Assembly: GCF_003205575.1 (NCBI RefSeq)
Contig: NZ_PYBW01000013.1
Span: 62,001 to 126,000 of the forward strand
From: Streptomyces tateyamensis
GTDB taxonomy: Bacteria; Actinomycetota; Actinomycetes; Streptomycetales; Streptomycetaceae
Direction of reading: 5' to 3'
DNA length: 64,000 bases
The notes below the pieces were generated by a model, which was given only the letters and a program-made list of their open reading frames with translations, searched no databases and was not told the DNA's origin. This document shows, piece after piece, positions 17,021-26,117 of the stretch (positions are counted from its first letter, which is position 1; each line of letters starts with the position of its first letter). A program made the position numbers and the translations under genes.

Positions 17021-17791
17021 TCAGCGGCGGCGGCGCCCACCGGCCCGGGTCTCGGCCGGGCGACCGCCCGAGCGCCCGGCCCGCGCCGCCTTGGCCCGCC
17101 GAGTTGCCGCCTTCACGCCACCGGGACTCTCCCCGGCCTTCACCTGGACCACCCGGGTCGCGGCGCCGAGCGCCCCCTCCCCCACCGGGATCACCGCCCA
17201 CTCCACCGCGCCCAGCCGGGTCAGCGCGGACCGCGAGTCGGCCAGCTCCTGCTCGGCGGTGTCCCCCTTGAGCGCGAGCATCTGCCCGTACGGGCGCAGC
17301 AGCGGCATCCCCCAGCCGGCCAACCGGTCCAGCGGTGCCACCGCTCGGGCGGTGACGATCTGCACCGAGATCTTGCCGACCATCTCCTCGGCCCGGCCGC
17401 GCAGCACCGTGACGTTCTCCAGCCCGAGCTCGCGGACCACCTCCTCCAGGAAGGTGGTGCGCCGCAGCAGCGGCTCCAGCAGGGTCACCGAGACGTCCGG
17501 ACGGGCCAGCGCCACCGGGATGCCCGGCAGCCCGGCCCCCGAGCCCACGTCGCACAGCGTGGCGTCGGGCGGCAGCAGTTCGGAGAGCACCGCGCAGTTC
17601 AGCACGTGCCGGTCCCACAGCCGCGGCACCTCCCGCGGCCCGATCAGACCGCGCTGCACACCTGCCGTCGCCAGCAGCTCCGCGTAGCGCTGCGCCGACG
17701 GGAACTGCTCCCCGAAGATCTCCCGCGCCGCTGCGGGGGCCTCGGCCAGCCCTGCCACGTCGTCGGGCTCCGCCGCACTCTCCGTCGCCAT
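17021..17791 (-). CDS. rsmG: 16S rRNA (guanine-527-N7) methyltransferase RsmG
   Basis: 256 aa. SAM-dependent enzyme that methylates G527 (E. coli numbering) of 16S rRNA; loss gives low-level streptomycin resistance in known cases. The 'GLIGPREVPRLWDRHVLNCAVLSEL' segment and the SAM motif 'LCDVGSGAGLPGIPVALA' are family hallmarks, followed by 'TARAVAPL'. The C-terminus is very basic. ATG 17791 has GGAGAGG 5 nt upstream; the longer frame would translate the parS at 17838. Confidence 0.95.
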   Translation of the reverse strand: MATESAAEPDDVAGLAEAPAAAREIFGEQFPSAQRYAELLATAGVQRGLIGPREVPRLWDRHVLNCAVLSELLPPDATLCDVGSGAGLPGIPVALARPDVSVTLLEPLLRRTTFLEEVVRELGLENVTVLRGRAEEMVGKISVQIVTARAVAPLDRLAGWGMPLLRPYGQMLALKGDTAEQELADSRSALTRLGAVEWAVIPVGEGALGAATRVVQVKAGESPGGVKAATRRAKAARAGRSGGRPAETRAGGRRRR

Positions 17792-17837
17792 CTCAGCCTC
17801 TCCGCTCACCGAGTCCACCGACCCGCCCACCAGCACC

Positions 17838-17851
17838 GTTTCACGTGAAAC
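17838..17851. other. parS site between rsmG and jag
   Basis: Perfect GTTTCACGTGAAAC, 47 bp upstream of the rsmG ATG. It would read as VSRET in the rsmG frame if translation began further upstream. Confidence 0.93.
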
Positions 17852-17885
17852 ATCCCCCCGCCATTCTCCGGACCCACCCGCCTCA

Positions 17886-17931
17886 GAACGGTGACCCCGC
17901 CCGCACCGACGTGCGAGCGGGGTCACCGTTC
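17886..17931. terminator. intrinsic terminator between jag and rsmG
   Basis: A 15-bp outer stem (17886-17900 with 17917-17931) and an inner 5-bp stem (17902-17906 with 17911-17915) form one long hairpin. It ends the rpmH-to-jag transcription unit. Confidence 0.8.
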
Positions 17932-17961
17932 AGCAGGGAGTTCGGCTCGCCCGACCGCCGG

Positions 17962-18489
17962 TCAGCCGGCCAGGACGACGACGAAGCGCTGCGGCTCCTC
18001 GCCCTCCGACTCGCTGCGCAGCCCGGCGGCGGCCACCGCGTCGTGGACCACCTTGCGCTCGAACGGGGTCATCGGCCGCAGCTTGACCGGCTCGCCGGTC
18101 CGCCTGGCCTCCGCCGCCGCCTTGGCACCCAGCTCGGCGAGCTCGGACCGCTTGCGCGCCCGGAAGCCGGCGATGTCCAGCATCAGCCGGCTGCGCTCGC
18201 CGGTCTCCCGATGCACGGCCAGCCGGGTCAGCTCCTGGAGCGCCTCCAGCACCTCCCCGTCCTGGCCCACCAACCGCTGCAGCGAGCGGTCGTTGCCGTC
18301 ACCCACGATGGACACCAGGGCCCGGTCGCCCTCCACGTCCATGTCGATGTCGCCGTCCAGGTCGGCGATGTCCAGCAGGCCTTCCAGGTAGTCGGCCGCG
18401 ATATCCCCTTCCTGCTCCAGGCGAGCGAGCAGGGTGTCCGCGGACTCGTCGGCCGGGGCGGCCGGATCGGCGGTGGTGCCTTCCGTCAC
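17962..18489 (-). CDS. khpB: RNA-binding protein Jag/KhpB (KH and R3H domains)
   Basis: 175 aa. An acidic N-terminus, then a KH-like domain (about 45-105: 'DDRSLQRLVGQDGEVLEALQELTRLA' after DMDVEGDRALVSIVG), then an R3H domain (about 110-170: 'RSRLMLDIAGFRARKRSEL', ending 'PQRFVVVLAG'). The N-terminal Jag_N domain of firmicutes is absent, as usual in actinobacteria. In other bacteria KhpB binds many mRNAs and affects envelope growth. GTG 18489 has GGAG upstream. It lies next to yidC in the conserved rpmH-rnpA-yidD-yidC-jag order. Confidence 0.92.
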   Translation of the reverse strand: MTEGTTADPAAPADESADTLLARLEQEGDIAADYLEGLLDIADLDGDIDMDVEGDRALVSIVGDGNDRSLQRLVGQDGEVLEALQELTRLAVHRETGERSRLMLDIAGFRARKRSELAELGAKAAAEARRTGEPVKLRPMTPFERKVVHDAVAAAGLRSESEGEEPQRFVVVLAG

Positions 18490-18561
18490 GGGAGGACTCC
18501 GTTTCTGGGAACTGGGGCCCACGGGTACGGGCCGAAATCGACGATCGTGAGGGGGTGCGGG

Positions 18562-19728
18562 CTAGGACTTCTTCTTCGGCCGCTGGCCGCCCTGCGGCCC
18601 TCGCTTGGCGCCGCCGCCCTGCTTGGTCGCCGGACGCTTCGCCGTACCGCCGGCGCCCTTGGCCGCTCCCTGACCGCTCGGCACCGCATCCTGCACCGAG
18701 TCGGCATCCGACTCCGCGGGCTCCACCTCGTCGGCCTCGTCGGCCCGCTCGGTGCCCGGCCTGGCCCCGGACTGCTGGCGCTGCGCCTTGGTCTGCTTGC
18801 GCGGCTGCTGGCGGCGCACCTGCACCGACTCCTCCACCGCACTGGCCGCCTGCTGCTGGGCCGCGGCCGTCTTGCCGCCGAGGAAGCCGAACATCCCGGT
18901 CTTGATCACCGTGCCGTCCGGGTTGAGCCGGCCGGCCGCCTTGAGCCGCACCTGCCGCTCGTCCCAGGCCTTGCTGCCCGGCGTCGGGTTGTTGCGGATC
19001 ACGACCAGCTGCTGGCCCATCGACCAGACGTTGGTGGTCAGCCAGTAGACCAGCACACCGACCGGGAAGTTGACGCCCATGATGGCGAACATCACCGGGA
19101 ACACGTACATCAGCATCTTCTGCTGCTGCATGAACGGCGTCTGGACCGACATGTCGACGTTCTTCGTCATCAGCTGGCGCTGGGTGATGAACTGCGACAG
19201 CGACATCATGACGATCATCACCGCGGTGACGATCTGCACGTTGAGGTCGTGGCTGCCCCAGAACTTCGCCGACAGCGGGGCGCCGAAGATGTGCGCCTGG
19301 TGCGCGCTGTCCAGCAGGCTGCCCTTGATGACACCGATCGGCTTGTGGTTGGCGACCGAGGAGAGGACACCGTAGAGGGCCGTGAAGAACGGCATCTGCA
19401 CCAGGATCGGGAGACAGCTCGAGAAGGGGTTGGTGCCCGCCTCCTTGTAGAGCTTCATCATCTCTTCGGACTGGCGCTGCTTGTCGTTCTTGTAGCGCTC
19501 CTGGATGGCCTTCATCTTCGGCTGGATCGCCTGCATGGCCCGGGTCGAGTTGATCTGCTTCACGAAGAGCGGGATCAGACAGATCCGGATCACGACGACC
19601 ATCGAGACAATGGCGAGGCCCCAGGCCCAGCCGCTGTTCGGATTGAAGATGTGGCTGTACAGCGAGTGGAACTGGACGATGATCCAGGACACCGCGGTGT
19701 ACAGGGGGTTCAGGAAGGACCAGGTCAC
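18562..19728 (-). CDS. yidC: membrane protein insertase YidC
   Basis: 388 aa. Oxa1/YidC family insertase that inserts membrane proteins with or without Sec. The short N-terminus lacks the large periplasmic domain of proteobacterial YidC. Membrane segments include '[22 protein letters not shown]' (with the conserved Arg in the groove), '[22 protein letters not shown]' and '[24 protein letters not shown]'. The last ~110 residues are Lys/Arg/Gln-rich, a ribosome-contacting tail. GTG 19728 has GGAG 8 nt upstream and lies 3 bp after the yidD stop. Confidence 0.96.
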   Translation of the reverse strand: MTWSFLNPLYTAVSWIIVQFHSLYSHIFNPNSGWAWGLAIVSMVVVIRICLIPLFVKQINSTRAMQAIQPKMKAIQERYKNDKQRQSEEMMKLYKEAGTNPFSSCLPILVQMPFFTALYGVLSSVANHKPIGVIKGSLLDSAHQAHIFGAPLSAKFWGSHDLNVQIVTAVMIVMMSLSQFITQRQLMTKNVDMSVQTPFMQQQKMLMYVFPVMFAIMGVNFPVGVLVYWLTTNVWSMGQQLVVIRNNPTPGSKAWDERQVRLKAAGRLNPDGTVIKTGMFGFLGGKTAAAQQQAASAVEESVQVRRQQPRKQTKAQRQQSGARPGTERADEADEVEPAESDADSVQDAVPSGQGAAKGAGGTAKRPATKQGGGAKRGPQGGQRPKKKS

Positions 19729-19731
19729 CGG

Positions 19732-20049
19732 TCAGACTCCTTGAGCATTGGGCTTGGTCGTCGGCTCCGGGAGCACGGCGCTACCGGTCCTGGACTGCAC
19801 CAGGGCACGCAGCCGCTGATGCCAAACGGGACGCTTGCGCGGTGGTACGTGGTCCACTCCACCCGGGGACCAGGGGTTGCAGCGCAGGATGCGCCAGGCG
19901 GTCAGCGCACTGCCCTTCACCGCGCCGTGCGTGCGCACGGCTTCGTAGCCGTAGTGCGAACACGACGGGTAATAACGGCAGACCGGACCGAGCAGCGGAC
20001 TGATGGTCCACTGGTAGAGCCTGATCAGCCCCATGAACAGGTACTTCAT
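19732..20049 (-). CDS. yidD: membrane protein insertion efficiency factor YidD
   Basis: 105 aa. Contains the family core '[27 protein letters not shown]' with its conserved cysteines and '[10 protein letters not shown]'. It assists YidC-dependent insertion. The start overlaps the rnpA stop (ATGA), so it is translationally coupled. The tail after residue ~75 is longer than in E. coli. Confidence 0.95.
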   Translation of the reverse strand: MKYLFMGLIRLYQWTISPLLGPVCRYYPSCSHYGYEAVRTHGAVKGSALTAWRILRCNPWSPGGVDHVPPRKRPVWHQRLRALVQSRTGSAVLPEPTTKPNAQGV

Positions 20050-20483
20050 CGCCCTGATCCTGTCGGCCCTGAGCCGGCCTCGCTGGCCGGATCCGTCCGG
20101 AGCAACCGCTTGAGCGCGGCATCCAGGTCATGTGCCAGATCCGGGTACGAGGCCGTCGCCGCCGGTGGCAGCGCTCGTACCACTATCAGGCTACCTGCGG
20201 GCAACCGGGACATACGTTCGCGTACCAAGTGACGTAGACGACGCTTCACCAGGTTGCGGACGACCGCCGGACCGACCGCCTTGCTCACGACGAAACCCGC
20301 ACGCGCCGAGGGAGTTCCCTCGGCGTCGTGCGGGTGGGAGTCGCTGTACCCGCCGCCCGGCTCCGCCTGCTCGTCCGCTCTTCGCAGATGGACGACCAGC
20401 AGGGGCCGGCCGGCTCGACGGCCGCGTTTCACCGCGGTCGCGAAGTCCTGGCGCCGCCGCAGCCGATTCTCGGAGGGCAGCAC
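20046..20483 (-). CDS. rnpA: ribonuclease P protein component
   Basis: 145 aa. Protein subunit of RNase P, which matures tRNA 5' ends. '[21 protein letters not shown]' and the signature '[21 protein letters not shown]' are clear. The loop around residues 33-60 ('[25 protein letters not shown]', split here only for description) is longer and more acidic than in the ~120-aa streptomycete proteins I recall. The start is GTG 20483, since MLPSENRL is the usual N-terminus; the SD (AGGG) is weak. Confidence 0.94.
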   Translation of the reverse strand: MLPSENRLRRRQDFATAVKRGRRAGRPLLVVHLRRADEQAEPGGGYSDSHPHDAEGTPSARAGFVVSKAVGPAVVRNLVKRRLRHLVRERMSRLPAGSLIVVRALPPAATASYPDLAHDLDAALKRLLRTDPASEAGSGPTGSGR

Positions 20484-20502
20484 TGCAGACCCTGGACGCG
20501 GA

Positions 20503-20640
20503 TCAGGCGGAGAGGCTCGCGCGGCCCTTGCCACGGCGGGCCGACAGGATGGCGCGGCCGGCACGGGTACGCATACGCAGCCGGAAGCCGTGGGTCTTGG
20601 CGCGACGGCGGTTGTTCGGCTGGAAGGTGCGCTTGCTCAC
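20503..20640 (-). CDS. rpmH: 50S ribosomal protein L34
   Basis: 45 aa, too short to be picked up by length alone. It begins [18 protein letters not shown] after a GTG and ends KGRASLSA, the standard bL34 sequence for actinobacteria. GGAG lies 9 nt upstream. It is the first gene of the minus-strand rpmH-rnpA-yidD-yidC-jag unit and is divergent from dnaA. Confidence 0.97.
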   Translation of the reverse strand: MSKRTFQPNNRRRAKTHGFRLRMRTRAGRAILSARRGKGRASLSA

Positions 20641-21021
20641 TCGGGGGCTCCTGGGGTGAATCGTAGGATGACGGGTCGTGGCTTGGCCGTCACCGTGCGT
20701 CCGCGTGATCTCCCCTTCGTTCCTGGGAAATCCGACCCGGATCCCCAGGTCCGCTGGGGTCCGGGCAATCCACGGCGCCCGTGCTGCGCGCCTTATGTGA
20801 AGCGGGGTGACCCGCGGACATGCGGCAGCGGCCATCGACAACTCGACCTCGTTACGGTACGCGGACGGGCACCCGAGGGTCAAACCGGCACCCCAGGAGC
20901 CCGATGCCCACAGCCTGTGGACAACAACTTGAATCAGCTCTGCCCGCTGACTACCGTTGCAGGACTTGTCTGGTTTTGTTCATCCCCTCCTATCTGCGGG
21001 GGAACGAGAAAGCGTGCACCA
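20641..21021. promoter_or_regulatory. divergent rpmH/dnaA promoter region with a DnaA-box dyad
   Basis: This 381-bp gene-free stretch must hold the promoters of rpmH (minus) and dnaA (plus). At 20916-20924 TGTGGACAA is a perfect DnaA box (minus strand). It forms one half of a dyad (20908-20912 CCACA, spacer GCC, TGTGG), about 100 bp before the dnaA GTG, consistent with dnaA autoregulation known in Streptomyces. I could not assign -35/-10 hexamers with confidence. Confidence 0.7.
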
Positions 21022-22926
21022 GTGGCTGATGTCAACAGCGACCTCGTCCCCGCCTGGGCGAAGGTCGTCGAGCGGCTGGTCAACGACACCTCTGTGGGTG
21101 ACAAGGACAAGGTCTGGGTGCAGCGCACCCAGCCGATGTGGATGATGCACGACACCGCACTGCTGGCCGCCCCGAACGAGTGGGCGAAGCAGGTGCTGGA
21201 GGGCCGGCTGCTGCCGCAGCTGACCGACGGGCTGAGCCAGCAGTTCGGCCGCCCGGTCCGGATCGCGGTGATGGTGGACGCCAACGCGGCGCCCCCGGGG
21301 CCGACCGCGCCCCAGCCGCCGGCTCCCGGCCCCGCTCCCGTCGAACCGGCGCAGCAGTCCCGCCCGGCCGACCAGCCCCAGCAGTCCCAGCAGTCGGCGG
21401 CCGAGTACGGTGAGCCGGACTACGGCTACGCCCGCCGCCCGGCCGACTACCCCGAGCCGCAGCCCTACCAGTCCTCGCAGCCGGCGCAGTCCTACGGCGA
21501 CTACACCGGCTACCAGGAGCCGCGCGACTACGGCCGCCCCGAGGAACTCCCCCCGCCGCCCGCCTACCAGTACCGCGACTGGCAGCCCGCCCAGGAGCCC
21601 GCGCCGGGTGGCGGGCAGCCGCCGGCCGGCCGCCCCGGCGCCGAACCGGCCCAGGGCGACCTGTTCGGCGGCGCCTTCGACGCGACGACGGGGGAGCCGC
21701 GCCCGCGCGGCGGTCGCCAACTGCCCCCCGCCCGGCGCGACCTGCCGCCGGCCAGGCCCGGGGGCGGGGCCGACCCCGGCCGGTCCGGCCCGCCGAGCGC
21801 GCTGCCCGAGCGGGTCGGCGACCGCACCCCGGTACCCGGCGTGCCGGCCCCGCCCGGCGGCCCGGCGCCCGACCTCGGGCGCAAGGACGAGCCGGCCGCC
21901 CGGCTCAACCCCAAGTACCTCTTCGACACCTTCGTGATCGGCGCCAGCAACCGGTTCGCGCACGCGGCCGCCGTCGCGGTGGCCGAGGCCCCGGCCAAGG
22001 CGTACAACCCGCTCTTCATCTACGGCGAGTCCGGGCTGGGCAAGACCCACCTGCTGCACGCGATCGGGCACTACTCGCGCAGCCTCTTCCCGGGCACCCG
22101 GGTGCGGTACGTGAGCTCGGAGGAGTTCACCAACGAGTTCATCAACTCCATCCGGGACGGCAAGGCGGACGCGTTCCGCAAGCGGTACCGGGACATGGAC
22201 ATCCTGCTGGTCGACGACATCCAGTTCCTGGCGAGCAAGGAGTCGACCCAGGAGGAGTTCTTCCACACCTTCAACACGCTGCACAACGCGAACAAGCAGA
22301 TCGTGCTCTCCTCGGACCGGCCGCCCAAGCTGCTGACCACCCTGGAGGACCGGCTGCGCAACCGCTTCGAGTGGGGCCTGATCACCGACGTCACCCCGCC
22401 GGAGCTGGAGACCCGGATCGCGATCCTGCGCAAGAAGGCGATCCAGGAGCGGCTCAACGCCCCCGCCGACGTGCTGGAGTTCATCGCCTCCCGGATCACC
22501 CGCAACATCCGCGAGCTGGAGGGCGCGCTGATCCGGGTGACCGCCTTCGCCAACCTGAACCGCTCGCCGGTCGACCTGGAGCTGGCCGGGATCGTCCTCA
22601 AGGACCTGATCCCGGGCGGCGACGAGGACGCCGGGCCGGAGATCACCGCGCAGGTCATCATGCAGCAGACCGCGGCCTACTTCGGCCTCACCGTCGAGGA
22701 CCTGTGCGGCTCCTCGCGCAGCCGGGTGCTGGCGACGGCCCGTCAGATCGCCATGTACCTGTGCCGCGAGCTCACCGACCTCTCGCTGCCGAAGATCGGC
22801 GCCCAGTTCGGCGGCCGCGACCACACCACGGTGATGCACGCCGACCGCAAGATCCGCTCGCTGATGGCCGAGCGCCGCTCGCTCTACAACCAGGTCACCG
22901 AGCTCACCAACCGCATCAAGAGCTAG
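21022..22926 (+). CDS. dnaA: chromosomal replication initiator protein DnaA
   Basis: 634 aa. Domain I is about residues 1-90. Domain II (~90-300) is an unusually long, Pro/Gln/Tyr/Gly-rich linker, typical of streptomycetes. Domain III AAA+ has Walker A '[10 protein letters not shown]' (~335) and Walker B '[10 protein letters not shown]' (~394). Domain IV has the signature '[14 protein letters not shown]' (~598) that contacts the DnaA box. It binds the TTGTCCACA boxes of oriC and opens the origin. GTG 21022 (MADVNSDLV) aligns with the usual actinobacterial start; the SD is weak. Confidence 0.98.
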   Translation: MADVNSDLVPAWAKVVERLVNDTSVGDKDKVWVQRTQPMWMMHDTALLAAPNEWAKQVLEGRLLPQLTDGLSQQFGRPVRIAVMVDANAAPPGPTAPQPPAPGPAPVEPAQQSRPADQPQQSQQSAAEYGEPDYGYARRPADYPEPQPYQSSQPAQSYGDYTGYQEPRDYGRPEELPPPPAYQYRDWQPAQEPAPGGGQPPAGRPGAEPAQGDLFGGAFDATTGEPRPRGGRQLPPARRDLPPARPGGGADPGRSGPPSALPERVGDRTPVPGVPAPPGGPAPDLGRKDEPAARLNPKYLFDTFVIGASNRFAHAAAVAVAEAPAKAYNPLFIYGESGLGKTHLLHAIGHYSRSLFPGTRVRYVSSEEFTNEFINSIRDGKADAFRKRYRDMDILLVDDIQFLASKESTQEEFFHTFNTLHNANKQIVLSSDRPPKLLTTLEDRLRNRFEWGLITDVTPPELETRIAILRKKAIQERLNAPADVLEFIASRITRNIRELEGALIRVTAFANLNRSPVDLELAGIVLKDLIPGGDEDAGPEITAQVIMQQTAAYFGLTVEDLCGSSRSRVLATARQIAMYLCRELTDLSLPKIGAQFGGRDHTTVMHADRKIRSLMAERRSLYNQVTELTNRIKS

Positions 22927-23927
22927 CCGCGGGAAGGCCGTTGAGGGCCCGTCACCACCCCGACCGGGGGTGGGGCGGGCCCTTCGCCGTTCCCGGGCCC
23001 CGCCGCGGCGGGCGGCCCACGGCCGGCGGTTGAGGCCGGCCCGCGGAGCGGGTCGGGGCCGGGTGGATCGGGTGTGTAGCGCAGGACGGGCCGGGGAAGG
23101 CTTCCCGCTGACGCTCCACCAGGGGCCGGGCTATTTCGCACATCTGAGCATCTATTCGAACGATGCCGCGCCGCCCGGCCGTTCTCCACAGGTTTCGGTG
23201 CTTTCTCCCGTCCACACCCTGGAGAGTTCGGAGTTATCCAGAATTCCTCCACAGGCAGCCGGACGCTACGCTCTTCGGCGCAGGTCAGACCCCTGTGGAC
23301 TTGTGCACAACAGTTATCCACAGGGTGTGGACAGTTGGCGCCCCGTCAGCTGCCCCGGCTGGTTGTCCACCGGTCATCCCCAGGCTCGGGGCTGTTATCC
23401 CCAGCTTTTCCACAGCGGTATCCACTGTTCGACAACGGAAAGCCCCGGTTCATCAGCCGGTGTGAAAGGCGTCACGTGATGTTGCCCAGGGCCCCGTGGA
23501 TAACCCGGCCCGTAGCTGGGGACGATGCTGGGGATAACCTGTGGATACTCAGCGTGCCCTGTAGATAACGCTCCGCTGTCCACAGCAGGGCCGAGTTATC
23601 CACCGGCTCGGTCCACACCCCTTGTGGACAAAAAACCTGGGTTGACCTGCGGAAACAAGGTTATCCACGGTATCCACAGGCCCTACTACTACCGCTACAC
23701 CTAGAGACCAGTCGATGCGCTCAACAGCGGGGTGGGCCGAAATCTGTGGACAACCGGATCCCGACACCTGTTCGCCCCAGTTGCGCCCATCGGCCTCGGC
23801 TGTCGGCGGAGTGCGTCAGACTGTCCTCGGCACACCGCGACGGAGGTCCGTCGGGCCGGGTGCCCAGAAGCCAGCAAGCAGCACTGCACGAGCAGCAGCG
23901 ACAGCAGGACCCAGGAGGCGGTGACCG
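22927..23927. other. chromosomal origin of replication oriC
   Basis: About 1 kb without genes between dnaA and dnaN, full of DnaA-box-like nonamers between 23182 and 23753. Perfect boxes: TTATCCACA at 23314 (+), and TTGTCCACA on the minus strand at 23623-23631 and 23745-23753. One-mismatch or variant boxes (+): 23182, 23208, 23234, 23363, 23395, 23406, 23418, 23576, 23596, 23609, 23661 and 23670. Minus-strand variants: 23326, 23495, 23529, 23540 and 23560. The total of ~20 and the location match the known S. lividans/coelicolor oriC (about 19 boxes in two groups). I see no obvious AT-rich unwinding run longer than about 10 bp. Confidence 0.95.
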
Positions 23928-25064
23928 GTGAAGTTCCGGGTGGAGCGTGACGTCCTCGCGGAGGCGGTGGCCTGGGCTGCCCGCAGCCTCCCGGCGCGGC
24001 CCTCGGTGCCGGTGCTGGCCGGCCTGCTGCTGACCGCCCAGGACGGCAGCCTGGCCCTGTCCGGCTTCGACTACGAGGTCTCGGCCCGGGTCGAGCTGGA
24101 GGCCGAGGTCGAGGAGTCGGGCACCGTGCTGGTCTCCGGCCGGCTGCTGAACGACATCTCGCGCAACCTGCCCAACCGGCCGGTCGAGATCTCCACCGAC
24201 GGCCAGCGGGTCAGCGTGGTCTGCGGCAGCTCCCGGTTCACCCTGCCCACCCTCCCGGTGGACGAGTACCCGTCGCTGCCCCAGATGCCCAGCGCCACCG
24301 GCACGGTGGCTGGCGAGGTCTTCGCCACCGCCGTCAGCCAGGCCGCCGTGGCCGCGGGCCGGGACGACACGCTGCCGGTGCTGACCGGTGTCCGGGTCGA
24401 GATCGAGGGCGACCGGATCACCCTGGCCGCCACCGACCGCTACCGGTTCGCCGTGCGCGAGCTGCTCTGGAAGCCCGAGCAGCCGGACATCTCCGCGGTC
24501 GCCCTGGTCCCCGCCCGCACCCTGCAGGACATCGCCAAGTCCCTGGGCAGCGGCGACACCGTCTCGATCGCGCTCGCCTCCGGCGGCGCCGGCGAGGGCC
24601 TGATCGGCTTCGAGGGCGCCGGCCGTCGCACCACCACCCGGCTGCTGGAGGGCGAGTTCCCCAAGTTCCGCAGCCTCTTCCCCAAGTCCGAGGACTTCAG
24701 CGCGGTCGCCGCGGTGCAGACCCAGCCGTTCCTGGAGGCGCTCAAGCGCGTCTCGCTGGTGGCCGAGCGCAACACCCCGGTCCGGCTCAACTTCGAGCAG
24801 GGCGTGCTGACCCTGGAGGCCGGCTCCGGCGACGACGCCCAGGCCACCGAGCGGATCGACGCCGACCTCGAGGGCGACGACATCTCGATCGCCTTCAACC
24901 CCGGCTACCTGGAGGAGGGCCTCAAGGCGGTGGACGCCGCCTTCGCCCAGCTCTCGTTCACCACCCCGACCAAGCCCGCGCTGCTCTCCGGCAAGCCCGC
25001 GCTGGACGCCGAGGCGGACGAGGCCTACCAGTACCTGATCATGCCGGTCCGCCTCTCCGGCTGA
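23928..25064 (+). CDS. dnaN: DNA polymerase III subunit beta (sliding clamp)
   Basis: 378 aa, standard length. Three clamp domains of ~120 residues, starting MKFRVERDVLAEAVAWAAR and ending 'EAYQYLIMPVRLSG'. It forms the dimeric ring that tethers DNA polymerase III. GTG 23928 has AGGAGG 9 nt upstream. First gene on the right side of oriC. A 12-bp inverted repeat follows the stop. Confidence 0.98.
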   Translation: MKFRVERDVLAEAVAWAARSLPARPSVPVLAGLLLTAQDGSLALSGFDYEVSARVELEAEVEESGTVLVSGRLLNDISRNLPNRPVEISTDGQRVSVVCGSSRFTLPTLPVDEYPSLPQMPSATGTVAGEVFATAVSQAAVAAGRDDTLPVLTGVRVEIEGDRITLAATDRYRFAVRELLWKPEQPDISAVALVPARTLQDIAKSLGSGDTVSIALASGGAGEGLIGFEGAGRRTTTRLLEGEFPKFRSLFPKSEDFSAVAAVQTQPFLEALKRVSLVAERNTPVRLNFEQGVLTLEAGSGDDAQATERIDADLEGDDISIAFNPGYLEEGLKAVDAAFAQLSFTTPTKPALLSGKPALDAEADEAYQYLIMPVRLSG

Positions 25065-25097
25065 GCCACCCGCCGGGCCCCGCCCGGACCTGACGCT

Positions 25098-25138
25098 CCC
25101 GGTGTCCACGCCATGCTCCACAGCCTGTGGACACCGGG
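25098..25138. terminator. inverted repeat downstream of dnaN, overlapping a DnaA-box-like dyad
   Basis: A 12-bp perfect stem (25098-25109 with 25127-25138) could terminate dnaN. Inside it, TCCACA-GCC-TGTGGA (25117-25131) forms an alternative dyad that contains TGTGGACAC, one mismatch from a DnaA box. It lies 70 bp before gnd, so it may be a terminator, a DnaA site, or both. Confidence 0.6.
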
Positions 25139-25208
25139 CGCGGCGTAGGCTCTTGTGTCGCGGCAACGGCGCCGCCGTCAGGCACGACACCACAGGTAAG
25201 GACTTGTC

Positions 25209-26084
25209 ATGGAGCTCGGCCTCATCGGTCTCGGCAAGATGGGCGGCAACATGCGCGAGCGCATCCGCCGCGCCGGCCACACCGTCATCGGCTACGACCG
25301 CAACCCTGACCTCGCCGACGTCTCCAGCCTCCAGGAGCTGGTCACCAAGCTCCAGGGGCCCCGGGTGGTCTGGGTGATGGTCCCGGCCGGCGCCCCCACC
25401 CAGGCGACCGTCGAGGAGCTGGCCGAGCTGCTCTCCCCCGGCGACATCGTGGTGGACGGCGGCAACTCGCGCTGGACCGACGACGAGAAGCACGCCGAGC
25501 TGCTGGCCGCCAAGGGCATCGGCTTCGTCGACTGCGGCGTCTCCGGCGGCGTCTGGGGTCTGCAGAACGGCTACGCGCTGATGTACGGCGGCGAGGCCGC
25601 GGACATCGCCCGGGTCCAGCCGATCTTCGACGCGCTGAAGCCGGAGGGCGAGTTCGGCGCGGTGCACGCCGGCAAGGCGGGCGCGGGCCACTTCGCCAAG
25701 ATGGTCCACAACGGCATCGAGTACGCCATGATGCAGGCCTACGCCGAGGGCTGGGAGCTGCTCGAGGCGGTGGACAGCGTGACCGACGTCCGGGAGATCT
25801 TCCGCTCCTGGAAGGAGGGCACCGTGATCCGCTCCTGGCTGCTCGACCTGGCGGTCGACGCGCTGGACAAGGACGAGCACCTGGGCAAGCTCAAGGGCTA
25901 CGCCGCCGACTCCGGCGAGGGCCGCTGGACCGTCGAGGCCGCGATCGACCACGCGGTGCCGCTGCCGGCCATCACCGCCTCGCTGTTCGCCCGGTTCGCC
26001 TCCCGGCAGGACGACTCCCCGCAGATGAAGATGATCGCCGCGCTGCGCAACGAGTTCGGCGGCCACGCGGTCGAGTCGAAGTAA
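25209..26084 (+). CDS. gnd: 6-phosphogluconate dehydrogenase, decarboxylating (short form)
   Basis: 291 aa. Rossmann motif 'GLIGLGKMGGNM', substrate-binding 'DGGNSRW', catalytic 'GHFAKMVHNGIEY' (Lys and Asn). It converts 6-phosphogluconate to ribulose-5-phosphate with CO2 release in the oxidative pentose-phosphate pathway. The ~300-residue length is that of the short, usually NAD-dependent, GndA-like class rather than the ~470-aa classical enzyme. ATG 25209 has AAGGAC 5 nt upstream. Its position between dnaN and recF is conserved in streptomycetes. Confidence 0.95.
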   Translation: MELGLIGLGKMGGNMRERIRRAGHTVIGYDRNPDLADVSSLQELVTKLQGPRVVWVMVPAGAPTQATVEELAELLSPGDIVVDGGNSRWTDDEKHAELLAAKGIGFVDCGVSGGVWGLQNGYALMYGGEAADIARVQPIFDALKPEGEFGAVHAGKAGAGHFAKMVHNGIEYAMMQAYAEGWELLEAVDSVTDVREIFRSWKEGTVIRSWLLDLAVDALDKDEHLGKLKGYAADSGEGRWTVEAAIDHAVPLPAITASLFARFASRQDDSPQMKMIAALRNEFGGHAVESK

Positions 26085-26117
26085 CCACCACTCAGAAGGC
26101 GGGCGCAGTACCTCCCC

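Noticed and set aside
23471..23480. GTCACGTGAT in oriC as a parS half match
   Set aside because: Only the central CACGTG matches; the flanks needed for ParB are absent.
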